Positions 21,452 through 29,434 of a stretch of 51,173 nt of DNA are shown one piece after another. Position numbers and translations under genes: made by a program. Origin of the DNA: an uncultured Caulobacter sp. Lineage in GTDB: Bacteria > Pseudomonadota > Alphaproteobacteria > Caulobacterales > Caulobacteraceae. The stretch lies in contig CAJYMH010000036.1 of the NCBI GenBank assembly GCA_913776195.1, forward strand, positions 1-51,173, read 5' to 3'. The notes beneath the pieces were generated by a model. It was not told the origin of the DNA. It did not search any database and saw only the letters and a list, made by a program, of their open reading frames with translations. Position 1 is the stretch's first letter. Every line of letters begins with the position of its first letter.

Positions 21452-22396
21452 ATGACCCGCATCGCACTCGCCGGCGCCGGCGCGTTCGGCATCAAGCATC
21501 TCGACGGCCTCAAGAACATCGAGGGCGTCGAGATCGTCTCGATCATCAGCCGCACCCTGGAACAGGCCCAGGAAGTCGCCGCCAAGTACGGAGCCAAGCA
21601 CGCGTCGACCGAACTGGCCGACGCCTTGGCGCGCGACGATGTCGACGCCGTGATCCTGTGCACCCCGACCCAGATGCATGCCGCCCAGGCGATCGCCTGC
21701 TTGGAAGCAGGAAAGCATGTGCAGGTCGAGATTCCGCTAGCCGACAGTCTGGCCGACGCCGAAGCCGTGCTGGCCGCGCAGAAGAAGGCCGGCAAGGTCG
21801 CCATGGTCGGCCACACCCGCCGCTTCAATCCATCCCATCAGTACGTCCACAACAAGATCAAGGCGGGCGAGCTGAACCTGCAGCAGATGGACGTGCAGAC
21901 CTACTTCTTCCGCCGCAAAAACCTGAACGCCCTGGGTCAGCCGCGCAGTTGGACCGATCACCTTCTGTGGCATCACGCCGCCCACACGGTGGACCTGTTC
22001 GCATACCAGACGGGCGAGATCGTCGAGGCTCACGCCCTCCAGGGGCCCAAGCACCCGGAGCTAGGCATCGCCATGGACATGTCAATCCAGTTGAAGTCGG
22101 TCACCGGCGCGATCTGCACCCTGTCGCTAAGCTTCAACAACGACGGGCCGCTGGGCACCTTCTTCCGCTACATCGGCGACTCCGGCACCTACATCGCCCG
22201 CTACGATGATCTGGTGAACGGTAAGGAAGAGGCGATCGACGTCAGCAAGGTCGACGTGTCGATGAACGGCATCGAGCTGCAGGATCGTGAGTTCATCGCC
22301 GCCATCCGTGAAGGCCGCGAGCCCAACAGTTCGGTGGAGCAGGTACTGCCCTGCTACCAGATCCTGGACAAGCTCGACCGCCAACTGGAGGGCTGA
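21452..22396 (+). CDS. ligC: 4-Carboxy-2-hydroxymuconate-6-semialdehyde dehydrogenase (LigC)
   Basis: This 314-residue Gfo/Idh/MocA-family oxidoreductase oxidises the hemiacetal form of the LigAB product to 2-pyrone-4,6-dicarboxylate with NAD(P)+. The N-terminal Rossmann motif is LAGAGAFGIKHLDGL, followed by VILCTPTQMHA and VQVEIPLADSL, where the usual EKP of the family is EIP, as I recall for LigC. The length agrees with SYK-6 LigC (315). It is the last gene of the rightward lig operon; a hairpin begins 9 bases past its stop. Confidence 0.95.
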   Translation: MTRIALAGAGAFGIKHLDGLKNIEGVEIVSIISRTLEQAQEVAAKYGAKHASTELADALARDDVDAVILCTPTQMHAAQAIACLEAGKHVQVEIPLADSLADAEAVLAAQKKAGKVAMVGHTRRFNPSHQYVHNKIKAGELNLQQMDVQTYFFRRKNLNALGQPRSWTDHLLWHHAAHTVDLFAYQTGEIVEAHALQGPKHPELGIAMDMSIQLKSVTGAICTLSLSFNNDGPLGTFFRYIGDSGTYIARYDDLVNGKEEAIDVSKVDVSMNGIELQDREFIAAIREGREPNSSVEQVLPCYQILDKLDRQLEG

Positions 22397-22404
22397 GTTC
22401 GGCG

Positions 22405-22431
22405 CCCGCCTCAAACCTGGCTTGAGGCGGG
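22405..22431 (+). terminator. Hairpin terminator after ligC
   Basis: This is a perfect 10-bp stem (CCCGCCTCAA with its complement) with a 7-base loop, between convergent ligC and the DUF3237 gene. The following bases lack a clean T run, so Rho or the opposing transcript may help termination. Confidence 0.65.
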
Positions 22432-22444
22432 TGACTTCCTAGCG

Positions 22445-22993
22445 TCAGGTCACTCGGTAAATTCGCAGGGCGACGTGGTCCGGGTGGCGTTCACCGGCGC
22501 ATACGAATACGGACTCGGTCAGCCAGCGCAGAGCCGGAGCGCCCGTTTCAAAGACGGGAGAGGCGCGAAAATAGTAGAGCGCCGGGTCCAAATCCTCGCC
22601 CGCCGCAAGCCGTGCGGAAACATCAGCCGACGCCTTGCGCACACCGGGATTGGTGACGATCACCGCCGGCCCTCCGCCGTCCGGCTGGATTGTGTAGCGA
22701 GCCCAGATTTCCGTCAGGCCGTCCGGGCGAAGGGTCTGCCAATCGGCGCCGCCGGGAAGGATGCTTCCCTTCAGGTCGCCGTCCACTCGCCCGCCAATGA
22801 TCGGCACGATGCGCCGACGGCCGCCCGGCACTTCACCGACCTCGATGCCGGCGCCGATCTGGACGCGGAAGGTCATCACCGGAATGAGCGACGGCGCCGC
22901 CGCCTCGGCCACAGCTTTTGGCGCGGCTGAGCTCGCCGCAACGGTTCCGACGGCGGCGCCGATCAATGAACGGCGGGAAGGTTGCGAGGGCAT
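22445..22993 (-). CDS. DUF3237 family protein with Tat-like signal
   Basis: This 182-residue protein starts with a twin-arginine-like signal (SRRSLIGAAVGTVAAS) and then a DUF3237 domain of about 145 residues (MTFRVQIGAG, GGRRRIVPIIGGRVDG, WARYTIQPDGG, and VFETGAPALRWLTESVFVCAG). DUF3237 proteins form small beta-barrels of unknown function, often beside aromatic catabolism genes. The signal suggests a folded periplasmic protein. It is a single leftward gene convergent with ligC, separated by a hairpin from the VOC genes upstream. A role in binding or isomerising a pathway compound is possible but is not shown by the sequence. Confidence 0.8.
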   Translation of the reverse strand: MPSQPSRRSLIGAAVGTVAASSAAPKAVAEAAAPSLIPVMTFRVQIGAGIEVGEVPGGRRRIVPIIGGRVDGDLKGSILPGGADWQTLRPDGLTEIWARYTIQPDGGGPAVIVTNPGVRKASADVSARLAAGEDLDPALYYFRASPVFETGAPALRWLTESVFVCAGERHPDHVALRIYRVT

Positions 22994-23061
22994 GCCAACG
23001 CTCCAATTGTTTGAACCCTTACGATTGCGCCGCGCATTGGCGGTCGCAAGGATTCAAAGAA

Positions 23062-23093
23062 GCGGCGTCGCACCGGCAAGGGAGCGACGCCGC
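23062..23093 (-). terminator. Hairpin after the VOC gene pair
   Basis: This is a perfect 10-bp stem (GCGGCGTCGC with its complement) with a 12-base loop, starting 26 bases after the stop of the leftward VOC gene and about 70 bases before the DUF3237 start. There is no strong T run. It probably ends the TonB receptor-VOC transcript. Confidence 0.55.
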
Positions 23094-23119
23094 GAGTATG
23101 AGGGGGGTTACCCTCGTCT

Positions 23120-23824
23120 CTAGACCAGCTTGAATCGCACGTTGCAGATGTCGGCGGTGCGTCCCGCGTTCGCTCGATCCGTCGCCTGCAGATCGAGGCC
23201 GACCAGGCCAAGCCGTTGCTGGCGAGGCGAGAACCGGACCGTCTTACCCGGAAATTGAACCGAGGTTCCCGAGACCGGACTCTGGAACAGGCGTCCGACC
23301 TGCTGGGCGATCTCGGTCGGGTCATGCTCCACCGCCACGTCAGCGGCGACGACGTCCTTGGCCAGCTTGCTCTTCTCGTACTTGCGACCCACCGGATCGC
23401 CCCACCAGCCGTTGGGCAGGGAGTACCGATAGGTCTCCAGGTGCGTGCCGAACCGCAGGGGATCGAACTGGATCATGTCCTGACCCCGGAAAAGCATGTC
23501 GCGGGTCAGGCGCAGCTTCTCGGCCGCCGCTCGCGCCCGGAAGGCGTCGGCGTCGAAGGTCTGGAAGACGATCATGTAGCCGCCCTCTCCGCCCTGCTCC
23601 TTGAACCAGCGGTGAAGGCGGTGATCGGCCTTGGTCGGCTGCACCAACTCCAGCATGGTGTCGCCGACCATCATCATCTCGTTTCGGAAGCCTAGCGCCT
23701 CGCCCATGTCGTGGCGATGGCCGGCCGGCGTCTCCAGGAAGGCCTGGAGCTTGGCCGAGACCGCGTCGATGTCGGGGCTCGTCAGCACGAAGTGACGGAC
23801 GAGATGAGGTTTGTCCTGCGCCAT
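23120..23824 (-). CDS. VOC (glyoxalase-fold) protein, cytoplasmic
   Basis: This 234-residue protein has two vicinal-oxygen-chelate-like modules. Visible stretches are HLVRHFVLTSPDIDAVSAKL at the start, ALGFRNEMMMVGDTMLELVQP, and GGEGGYMIVFQTFDADAFRA. I chose the ATG at 23824 because AGGAGGG lies just upstream; the longer open frame begins with low-complexity serines inside the neighbour. It is clearly paralogous to the next gene, which carries an export signal that this one lacks. VOC proteins include glyoxalases, dioxygenases and epimerases. Metal ligands cannot be assigned confidently, so the reaction is unknown. Confidence 0.75.
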   Translation of the reverse strand: MAQDKPHLVRHFVLTSPDIDAVSAKLQAFLETPAGHRHDMGEALGFRNEMMMVGDTMLELVQPTKADHRLHRWFKEQGGEGGYMIVFQTFDADAFRARAAAEKLRLTRDMLFRGQDMIQFDPLRFGTHLETYRYSLPNGWWGDPVGRKYEKSKLAKDVVAADVAVEHDPTEIAQQVGRLFQSPVSGTSVQFPGKTVRFSPRQQRLGLVGLDLQATDRANAGRTADICNVRFKLV

Positions 23825-23834
23825 CACTTCCCTC

Positions 23835-24635
23835 CTAGACGAACTTGAACTTGACGCCGCCGATCCGCGCCCAATCGCCCACACGCAGCTTGTCGCGGGC
23901 TTTCAGGTGCAGGGTGGTCAGACCGCGCCTGCCGCCTTGCACGGGCGTGAAATCGATAAACCGGTCATCGAGACGAACCTGAGTGCCGGTCTGCTGGCCG
24001 ACGAACAGGCGTGCGATCTGGCCGGAAATGGCGGCGGGGTCTTCCACGGCGACCTCGCAGCCGATGATGTCCGTGGCCACGCGGGACTCGCCGTAGGGAC
24101 CCGTGCGGGGATTGCCCCACCAGTCTTCCTCGGGGGTGTATTTATAGAGTTCGAAGTGGGTGGCGAAGTGCTTGTAGTCGAACTGCAGCATATGCTGGCC
24201 CTTGAACATCATGTCTCGTGTCAGGGTCAGGTTCTCGGCCTTGGCGCGCGCCTTTAGAGCGTCGGCGTCGAAGGTCTGCAGCACCACCATGAACCCGCCG
24301 TCACCGCCATTCTCCTCGAACCAGCGGCTGAGCAGGTGGTCGTTCTTGATCGGCTGAACCACTTCCAGCATCGTTGTCCCGACCCGGATCATGGTGCTGT
24401 AGAAGCCGAAGGCTTCGGTCACGCCGGGCCCCTCCTTCTTGGGCGTCGGCGGCAGGCCCAGCACTTCGTAGATCTGATCGCATACGAAGTTCATGTCGTG
24501 GGTGGCGATCACATAGTGGCGGATACGGATGGGGCGTTCGGCGGCGTTAGCCGCCCCCGCCCCCAGCGCCAGACTCGCTCCCGCGGCGCCGATGAGGGTG
24601 TCCCTGCGTGTCATTCGAAGATCGTTTCCGTGCAT
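23835..24635 (-). CDS. VOC (glyoxalase-fold) protein with Tat-like signal
   Basis: This 266-residue protein resembles the downstream VOC gene along its length (RHYVIATHDMNFVCDQ, TTMLEVVQPIKNDHLLSRW, GGDGGFMVVLQTFDADALKA, and a shared RFKLV/KFKFV-type end). It differs by an N-terminal twin-arginine-like leader, MTRRDTLIGAAGASLALGAG, which predicts export to the periplasm as a folded protein. The start may be 24635 or the Met seven codons later, directly before the RR. It lies between the TonB receptor (11-base gap) and its paralogue (10-base gap), so all three probably form one operon. Periplasmic and cytoplasmic versions of one enzyme would suit a substrate met on both sides of the inner membrane. 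Confidence 0.75.
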   Translation of the reverse strand: MHGNDLRMTRRDTLIGAAGASLALGAGAANAAERPIRIRHYVIATHDMNFVCDQIYEVLGLPPTPKKEGPGVTEAFGFYSTMIRVGTTMLEVVQPIKNDHLLSRWFEENGGDGGFMVVLQTFDADALKARAKAENLTLTRDMMFKGQHMLQFDYKHFATHFELYKYTPEEDWWGNPRTGPYGESRVATDIIGCEVAVEDPAAISGQIARLFVGQQTGTQVRLDDRFIDFTPVQGGRRGLTTLHLKARDKLRVGDWARIGGVKFKFV

Positions 24636-24646
24636 GGCTTTCCCAA

Positions 24647-26896
24647 TCAGAATTCGGCGCGAAGCTCGGCGCCGACGGTGCGGGCCGGACCGAAGAAGGC
24701 GGAGTACGAGCCAGTCAGGCCGGGCGAGTCATAGATGCGCAGGGCGTAGCTCTCATCGAAGGCGTTCTCGATGAAGCCGGCGATCTCATACTTGCCGTCC
24801 TGGAAGCGGACGCCGGCGCGGAAATTGGCGATGCCGAACGCCGGCTGGCGCGTGGCGGGGTTGAGGTCGCCGCCGTAGATCACCTCATCGCGCCAGTTGT
24901 ATTCACCGCGCACGAAGCCGATGACGCCGTCGTCGAGACGGAAGTCCTGCTGACCACGCAGAGTGACCTGCCAGCGCGGATTGTTGCTGAGGTCCTTGCC
25001 GGACAGGTTCTGGCCGCCCACCGGGCAGGTGCGCGTCGCCGTCTGCACGCTGGTGCAAGGAGCGCCCACATACTCGTCGAAGATGGCGTCGACAAAGGCC
25101 ACGCCGAGCGAGACCGAACCGCCGTTCCAGGGACGCGCGGCCACATCCGCTTCAAAGCCCTGGCTACGCAGCTTGCCAGCGTTTCGCAGGATCTGAGACG
25201 AGGTGACGTTGTCGAACGACGACGCCTGGTAGTTGCTGAAGTCGCTGTAGAAGATCGTGGCGTTCGCGGTCACGCGGTTCTGGAACCAGCGCGTGCGCGC
25301 GCCCAGTTCGAAGGCCAGCACGGTCTCGGGCTTCAGCACGGCGCGGTCGGGCTGCAGAAAGAAGACGTTGCCGGTATTGTTGTCGATGGCCCGTCCCTTG
25401 TAGCCGCGCGAGACCGAGGCGTAGAAGTTCTGGCCGCTTTCCGAGGTGAAACGCAGGCCGGCGCGTCCAAGCCAGTTGGTGTCGTTGGTCTTGATGATCC
25501 CTCGGAACGTCCCGGGGGTGAAGGCGAAGTAGTTGCCCGACCGGAAGCTGGAGACCTTCAGGTCTTCATAAAGGCCGCGCACGCCGGCGAAGGCTTCGAA
25601 GCCGCCGCCAAGGCCCAAGGTGCCGTCCGCGAAGATGGCGTAGTTGTTGGTGAGGGTCGTGCCGATCCCCGTGGTCGAGCTTTGGCCCAGAATGGTGCCG
25701 CGACCGCCGGCGGTGATCGTGTTGCCCTTGATGACGTGGTGGTAGGCGTAGCCGCCGACGATCCACTGGAACGCCTCGCCAGGGGCGGAGATCAGCTGGA
25801 CCTCCTGGGTGTAGACGGACAGATCGCGCTGCTGTCGGGGATCGTTGCCGATATTCACCGGCAGGCCGTCCACGTCGATGGTGTCCAGTTCTTTCCAGGT
25901 GCGATGACCGGTGATCGACCGGATGGTCAGGCCGTTTTCCAGCTTGTGATCGATAATGCCCGTCAGCTGCATCGTCCGGGTGGACTCGTTGAGCGGCCCG
26001 TCAGCCAGAGAGATGCGGTTGTCCGGTCCCGGCGTGACGCCCCAGGCGGCCAGCGCCGGCAGCAGATAGGTGCGGGTCAGCGCACCGTAGGCGATGGGCT
26101 CAAGCCCATAGAAGCTGGTGCGGCAGCACTGGTTGTCCTGCTCTTCGTACTGGGCGATCAGCTGGACGTTGGTCTGGCCCAGTTCGTAGTCGCCGCGCAG
26201 GCGGACGCCCCAGCGATCGCGGGTGTTCTCGCGCTTGCCCTGCACTGGGTTCCAAACCTGGCCGCGAGACTGGTCCATCATGAAGCCCGACAGGCGAGCC
26301 TTGAAGTTCTCAGTCAGGGGCCCGCTGACGCCGCCTTCTACACGGGTTTCCCCCAGCGTGCCGGCGTAGCGGCCGTTGACGTAGCCGCTGAACTCGTCCG
26401 TGGGTCCGCGCGTGACGATGTTTACGACGCCCGCCGAGGAGTTCTTGCCAAAGAGCGTGCCCTGCGGGCCCCGCAGCACTTCGATGCGTTCGATGTCGAA
26501 GAGGTCGACCAGCGCCGCACCGCCGGGGCCGGAGACGATGCCGTCGATGACGGTTGAGACGCTGGGCTCGGTGGCGGAGCCGAAGGCGGCGCTGCCGACG
26601 CCGCGAATCCGCAGCCCGGCGCCGGCCGACGACTGGCCTGGAGAGAACGAGAGCGACGGCGCGATGGCGTAAAGGTCCTCGACCCGGTTAACGCCCTGGC
26701 GACGCAGCTCATCGCCGCTGACCACGCTGATGGAGATCGGGACTTCAGCCAGTCCCTGCTCGCGCTTCTGCGCAGTGACGATGATTTCCTCGATCTGGGC
26801 CGCTTCTTGAGCCTGCGACTGCGTCGCCAAAGCTTGCGAACCGCCAACCGCGAGACACGCGGCAAGCACACCTCGAGCGCCTTTTGACCTGATCAT
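24647..26896 (-). CDS. TonB-dependent receptor linked to VOC proteins
   Basis: This 749-residue outer membrane receptor has a signal peptide to about residue 30 (ATQSQAQ), the TonB box region IEEIIVTAQKREQ, and a plug with IRGVGSAAFGSATEPSVST and IERIEVLRGPQGTLFGKNSS. The barrel ends in AELRAEF with terminal Phe. The AQKR and RGPQGTLFGKN signatures place it in the receptor group common in sphingomonads and Caulobacterales that often sits beside catabolic genes. GGGAGGGG precedes the ATG. It heads an operon with two VOC genes and is divergent from a MarR regulator. The ligand is unknown; an aromatic or terpenoid compound would fit the neighbourhood. Confidence 0.9.
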   Translation of the reverse strand: MIRSKGARGVLAACLAVGGSQALATQSQAQEAAQIEEIIVTAQKREQGLAEVPISISVVSGDELRRQGVNRVEDLYAIAPSLSFSPGQSSAGAGLRIRGVGSAAFGSATEPSVSTVIDGIVSGPGGAALVDLFDIERIEVLRGPQGTLFGKNSSAGVVNIVTRGPTDEFSGYVNGRYAGTLGETRVEGGVSGPLTENFKARLSGFMMDQSRGQVWNPVQGKRENTRDRWGVRLRGDYELGQTNVQLIAQYEEQDNQCCRTSFYGLEPIAYGALTRTYLLPALAAWGVTPGPDNRISLADGPLNESTRTMQLTGIIDHKLENGLTIRSITGHRTWKELDTIDVDGLPVNIGNDPRQQRDLSVYTQEVQLISAPGEAFQWIVGGYAYHHVIKGNTITAGGRGTILGQSSTTGIGTTLTNNYAIFADGTLGLGGGFEAFAGVRGLYEDLKVSSFRSGNYFAFTPGTFRGIIKTNDTNWLGRAGLRFTSESGQNFYASVSRGYKGRAIDNNTGNVFFLQPDRAVLKPETVLAFELGARTRWFQNRVTANATIFYSDFSNYQASSFDNVTSSQILRNAGKLRSQGFEADVAARPWNGGSVSLGVAFVDAIFDEYVGAPCTSVQTATRTCPVGGQNLSGKDLSNNPRWQVTLRGQQDFRLDDGVIGFVRGEYNWRDEVIYGGDLNPATRQPAFGIANFRAGVRFQDGKYEIAGFIENAFDESYALRIYDSPGLTGSYSAFFGPARTVGAELRAEF

Positions 26897-26941
26897 GCAC
26901 GCCCCTCCCTAGGGCTTCTGTTTTTATGGGATCAGTCTAGG

Positions 26942-26987
26942 TGCATCTTTTTATAAAAGTCACTAACTATTATAACCCAGATGCATC
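26942..26987. promoter_or_regulatory. AT-rich operator/promoter region between TonB receptor and MarR genes
   Basis: The stretch holds TGCATC (26942-26947) and GATGCA (26980-26985) as inverted arms, plus the internal inverted repeat CTTTTTATAAAAG (26947-26959). It lies in the 259-base region between the leftward receptor and the rightward MarR gene. A MarR dimer site controlling both is the simplest reading. A similar ATGCAT element occurs upstream of vdh. Confidence 0.45.
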
Positions 26988-27155
26988 GTGTCGCACGGCT
27001 GGCGAACCGCCTTCGACATGAATTTCAGTCGATTTTTCCATCTATCAAGCCTTGCCATTGGCCTCCAGGCGGAGGATAGGGGCGCAGAAGAGGCTTTTCG
27101 TTATGGGGCAGATGATGTTGGCGGCCGCCGGAGACTTGAAGCAGGAGACGCAAGG

Positions 27156-27623
27156 GTGAGCCCGCGTCCCGCGAGGACGTCTGGGCCGCAACGTCCCCTG
27201 TCGATGGCGGGGCTGGACGGCGCGCTCGGCTTTCGGCTGCGCCTTCTAGAGCAGCATATCCTGCGCAACTTCGCGCTCCATATGGAGCCGCTGAAGATCA
27301 GCCCTACCCTGTATTCGATCCTCATGCTGATCGAGGCCAATCCGCGCTGCCGTCAGGCGGAGTTGAGCCAGGCCCTGGATATGCACCAGCCGAACTTGGT
27401 GGAACGCGTCGGCCTGCTGATCGAGCGTGGACTGGTCGCCCGAGCCGAGGACCCCGCGGATCGAAGGGCCAACATCCTGGAGCTGACCTTCGCGGGGCGT
27501 CACTTCATGGAGAAGGTGGCCGAGGCGCACGACCGCCATCTGGCCGACCTGCAGCGACAGCTAGGCGCCGAACGCTACGAAGCGCTTCTGGAGCTTTGCG
27601 CGCTAAACGACGCCGAAGACTAG
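27156..27623 (+). CDS. MarR-family regulator, divergent from TonB receptor
   Basis: This is a 155-residue MarR-type winged-helix repressor: helical dimer region (GFRLRLLEQHILRNFALHM), recognition region (CRQAELSQALDMHQPNLVERV), and wing with DPADRRANILELT. I chose the GTG at 27156 because GGAG lies upstream at suitable spacing and it leaves a family-typical length; ATG 27204 (139 residues) is an alternative, and the longer frame from 26988 would cover the operator region. It probably represses the divergent TonB receptor-VOC operon and itself. Its stop shares CTAG with the stop of the convergent second MarR gene. Confidence 0.8.
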   Translation: MSPRPARTSGPQRPLSMAGLDGALGFRLRLLEQHILRNFALHMEPLKISPTLYSILMLIEANPRCRQAELSQALDMHQPNLVERVGLLIERGLVARAEDPADRRANILELTFAGRHFMEKVAEAHDRHLADLQRQLGAERYEALLELCALNDAED

Positions 27624-28093
27624 CTCCAGACGCGCATCATGGTGGCGATGAGAGCCTGGCGCTCATCAGCCGAAAGCCAGGGCAGGACGCGGGTCTCGTG
27701 GTCGATGATCCGGGCCTCGACCTGGGCGACGACGGCTTGGCCCGCTTCGCTCAGCCGCAACCCCTGCGAGCGACCGTCCGCCGCGATGCGGTCGATCAGC
27801 CCGGCCTCAGTGAGTTCGGCGGTCAGGGGCGCCATGTTGGCCCGCTTGATTCCGAGTAGGCGACCCAGCTCACTTTGCGTGATGTCCGGCCGCTCGCCGA
27901 TCAGCATGAGGATCGAAGCCTCGGTAATCTTCAGGTCCAGACCCTGAAGCGACTGAGCCAGATCCGCCAGGATGGCGGCCGAGGCCCGCCGGATTTGATA
28001 ACCCAGAAAGCCTTCGAGGCGGTTGCCCGGCTGCGGGGCTGAGGATGTCGGCTCGTCGCACATCGGCGCGTTCAAGCATGGGGTCTCGGGCAT
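27620..28093 (-). CDS. MarR-family regulator at the end of the ferulate operon (FerC-like)
   Basis: This is a 157-residue MarR protein: TEASILMLIGERPDITQSEL, GRLLGIKRANMAPLTAELTE, and wing with RIAADGRSQGLRLSEAG. It is the last gene of the leftward vdh-ferB-ferA-amidohydrolase-MFS series, nine bases after the transporter stop. In Sphingobium SYK-6, as I recall, the MarR-type FerC represses ferBA and is released by hydroxycinnamoyl-CoA thioesters; this protein is a good candidate for that role. A possible operator is the dyad upstream of vdh at 34875-34901. Which of the two MarR proteins binds it is not known. Confidence 0.8.
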   Translation of the reverse strand: MPETPCLNAPMCDEPTSSAPQPGNRLEGFLGYQIRRASAAILADLAQSLQGLDLKITEASILMLIGERPDITQSELGRLLGIKRANMAPLTAELTEAGLIDRIAADGRSQGLRLSEAGQAVVAQVEARIIDHETRVLPWLSADERQALIATMMRVWS

Positions 28094-28102
28094 GACAATC
28101 GC

Positions 28103-29434
28103 TCAGCCGACCGCCGAGTTCTTCGACGGAAGGCCCGCCAGGGCCGCCGCCGCCAGAAGCGAGCCCAAGGCCATCACTACGGCCACCAAGCCAAGGCCGA
28201 GCCCCTGCGCGAAGAGGAGCCCGGCGATGATCGGTCCAAGAACCGCGCCGCCCCTCCCGACCCCGATCGCGAACCCGGTTCCGCCGGCCCGGAGCGCGGT
28301 GGGAAAGGCCTGAGCCAGCAGGGCGTAGAAGCCGACCACGCCGGCGTTGGTGCAGAAGCCCGCGACGGCCGCCAGCAGAGCCAGCGTACCCAAGCCGTCC
28401 TGAACCTGGCCGAACAGGGTGACGAACCCGGCCGAGAGGATCAGAGCGCCGATGACGAGGGGCCGCAGATTGATGCGGGTGGTCAGCAGGCTGAGCAGAA
28501 CCGCGCCGCTTAACCCCCCGACATTGGCCCACACTAGGACGCCGCCAGCGAGCGAGGGCGCATAGCCCATGTCGACCACGATCTTCGGGATCCATTTCAG
28601 GATGAAATAGAAGGTCATGATGTGCGCCGAATAGGCGAAGGTCAGCAGCAGGGTCGCCCGCGCCATACCGGGAGCGAAGAGCTGGGCCAGGGACGGCTTG
28701 ATCGCCTTGGGCGGCGCCGGCGGCAGCGCCGTCACGGTCGGGTGCCCCATTCGGCCCAGCAGGCGGTTGACCCGATCAAGGTCCCCTGCCCTGCGCCGGC
28801 TGGTCAGGAAGCCGACAGACTCCGGCAGCAGCACCCAGGCCAGGGGCAGGCAGGCGGCGGTGCAGATGGCGCCGAAAACAAATACATGCCGCCATTCTCC
28901 GTTGGCCAACAGCATGGACGCCACCACGCCTCCCAAGACCGCGCCCAGGGGATAGCCGCCCGCCATAAGGGCCACCGCCAGATGACGACGGCGATCATTG
29001 GCGAACTCGGCGACCATGGCGTTGGTGCAGGCCAACATGCCGCCGATGCCCAGGCCTGTGGCCATGCGGATGGCGGAGAGCGACTGCAGGTCCCAGGCGA
29101 GCGGGGCTAGACCCATGCCCACAGCCATAAGCACCAGGCAGCCCAGGATGGTCGGCCGCCGGCCGATCCGATCGGCAAGGCCGCCGATGATCACCGACCC
29201 AGCCGCCATGCCGATCAACTCCATGGACAGGACGACGCCGAGGGCTGCCCGGTCGACGCCCCATTCCGCCGCGATACCCGGCGAGGCGAAGCTGATCGAC
29301 AGCACGTCGAACCCGTCGAGCGCGTTGAGCAGGATGCAGGCGATGACCGCCAGCCACTGCGCCGCCCCCATAGGACGCGCCGACATGATCGCGCGCGGAT
29401 CATCCAGGGCCGCGGAGCCTTGTGAACTGGTCAT
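28103..29434 (-). CDS. MFS transporter, aromatic acid:H+ symporter (AAHS) family
   Basis: This 443-residue inner membrane protein has about 12 predicted transmembrane helices. AAHS hallmarks are the acidic first helix LLNALDGFDVLSISFASPGI and the loop GGLADRIGRRPT between helices 2 and 3. PcaK, VanK and relatives of this family import protocatechuate, vanillate or 4-hydroxybenzoate with protons. I chose the ATG at 29434, which overlaps the amidohydrolase stop as ATGA and has GAGAGG upstream. Its place in the ferulate operon suggests ferulate or vanillate as substrate; this is inferred from context. Confidence 0.88.
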   Translation of the reverse strand: MTSSQGSAALDDPRAIMSARPMGAAQWLAVIACILLNALDGFDVLSISFASPGIAAEWGVDRAALGVVLSMELIGMAAGSVIIGGLADRIGRRPTILGCLVLMAVGMGLAPLAWDLQSLSAIRMATGLGIGGMLACTNAMVAEFANDRRRHLAVALMAGGYPLGAVLGGVVASMLLANGEWRHVFVFGAICTAACLPLAWVLLPESVGFLTSRRRAGDLDRVNRLLGRMGHPTVTALPPAPPKAIKPSLAQLFAPGMARATLLLTFAYSAHIMTFYFILKWIPKIVVDMGYAPSLAGGVLVWANVGGLSGAVLLSLLTTRINLRPLVIGALILSAGFVTLFGQVQDGLGTLALLAAVAGFCTNAGVVGFYALLAQAFPTALRAGGTGFAIGVGRGGAVLGPIIAGLLFAQGLGLGLVAVVMALGSLLAAAALAGLPSKNSAVG

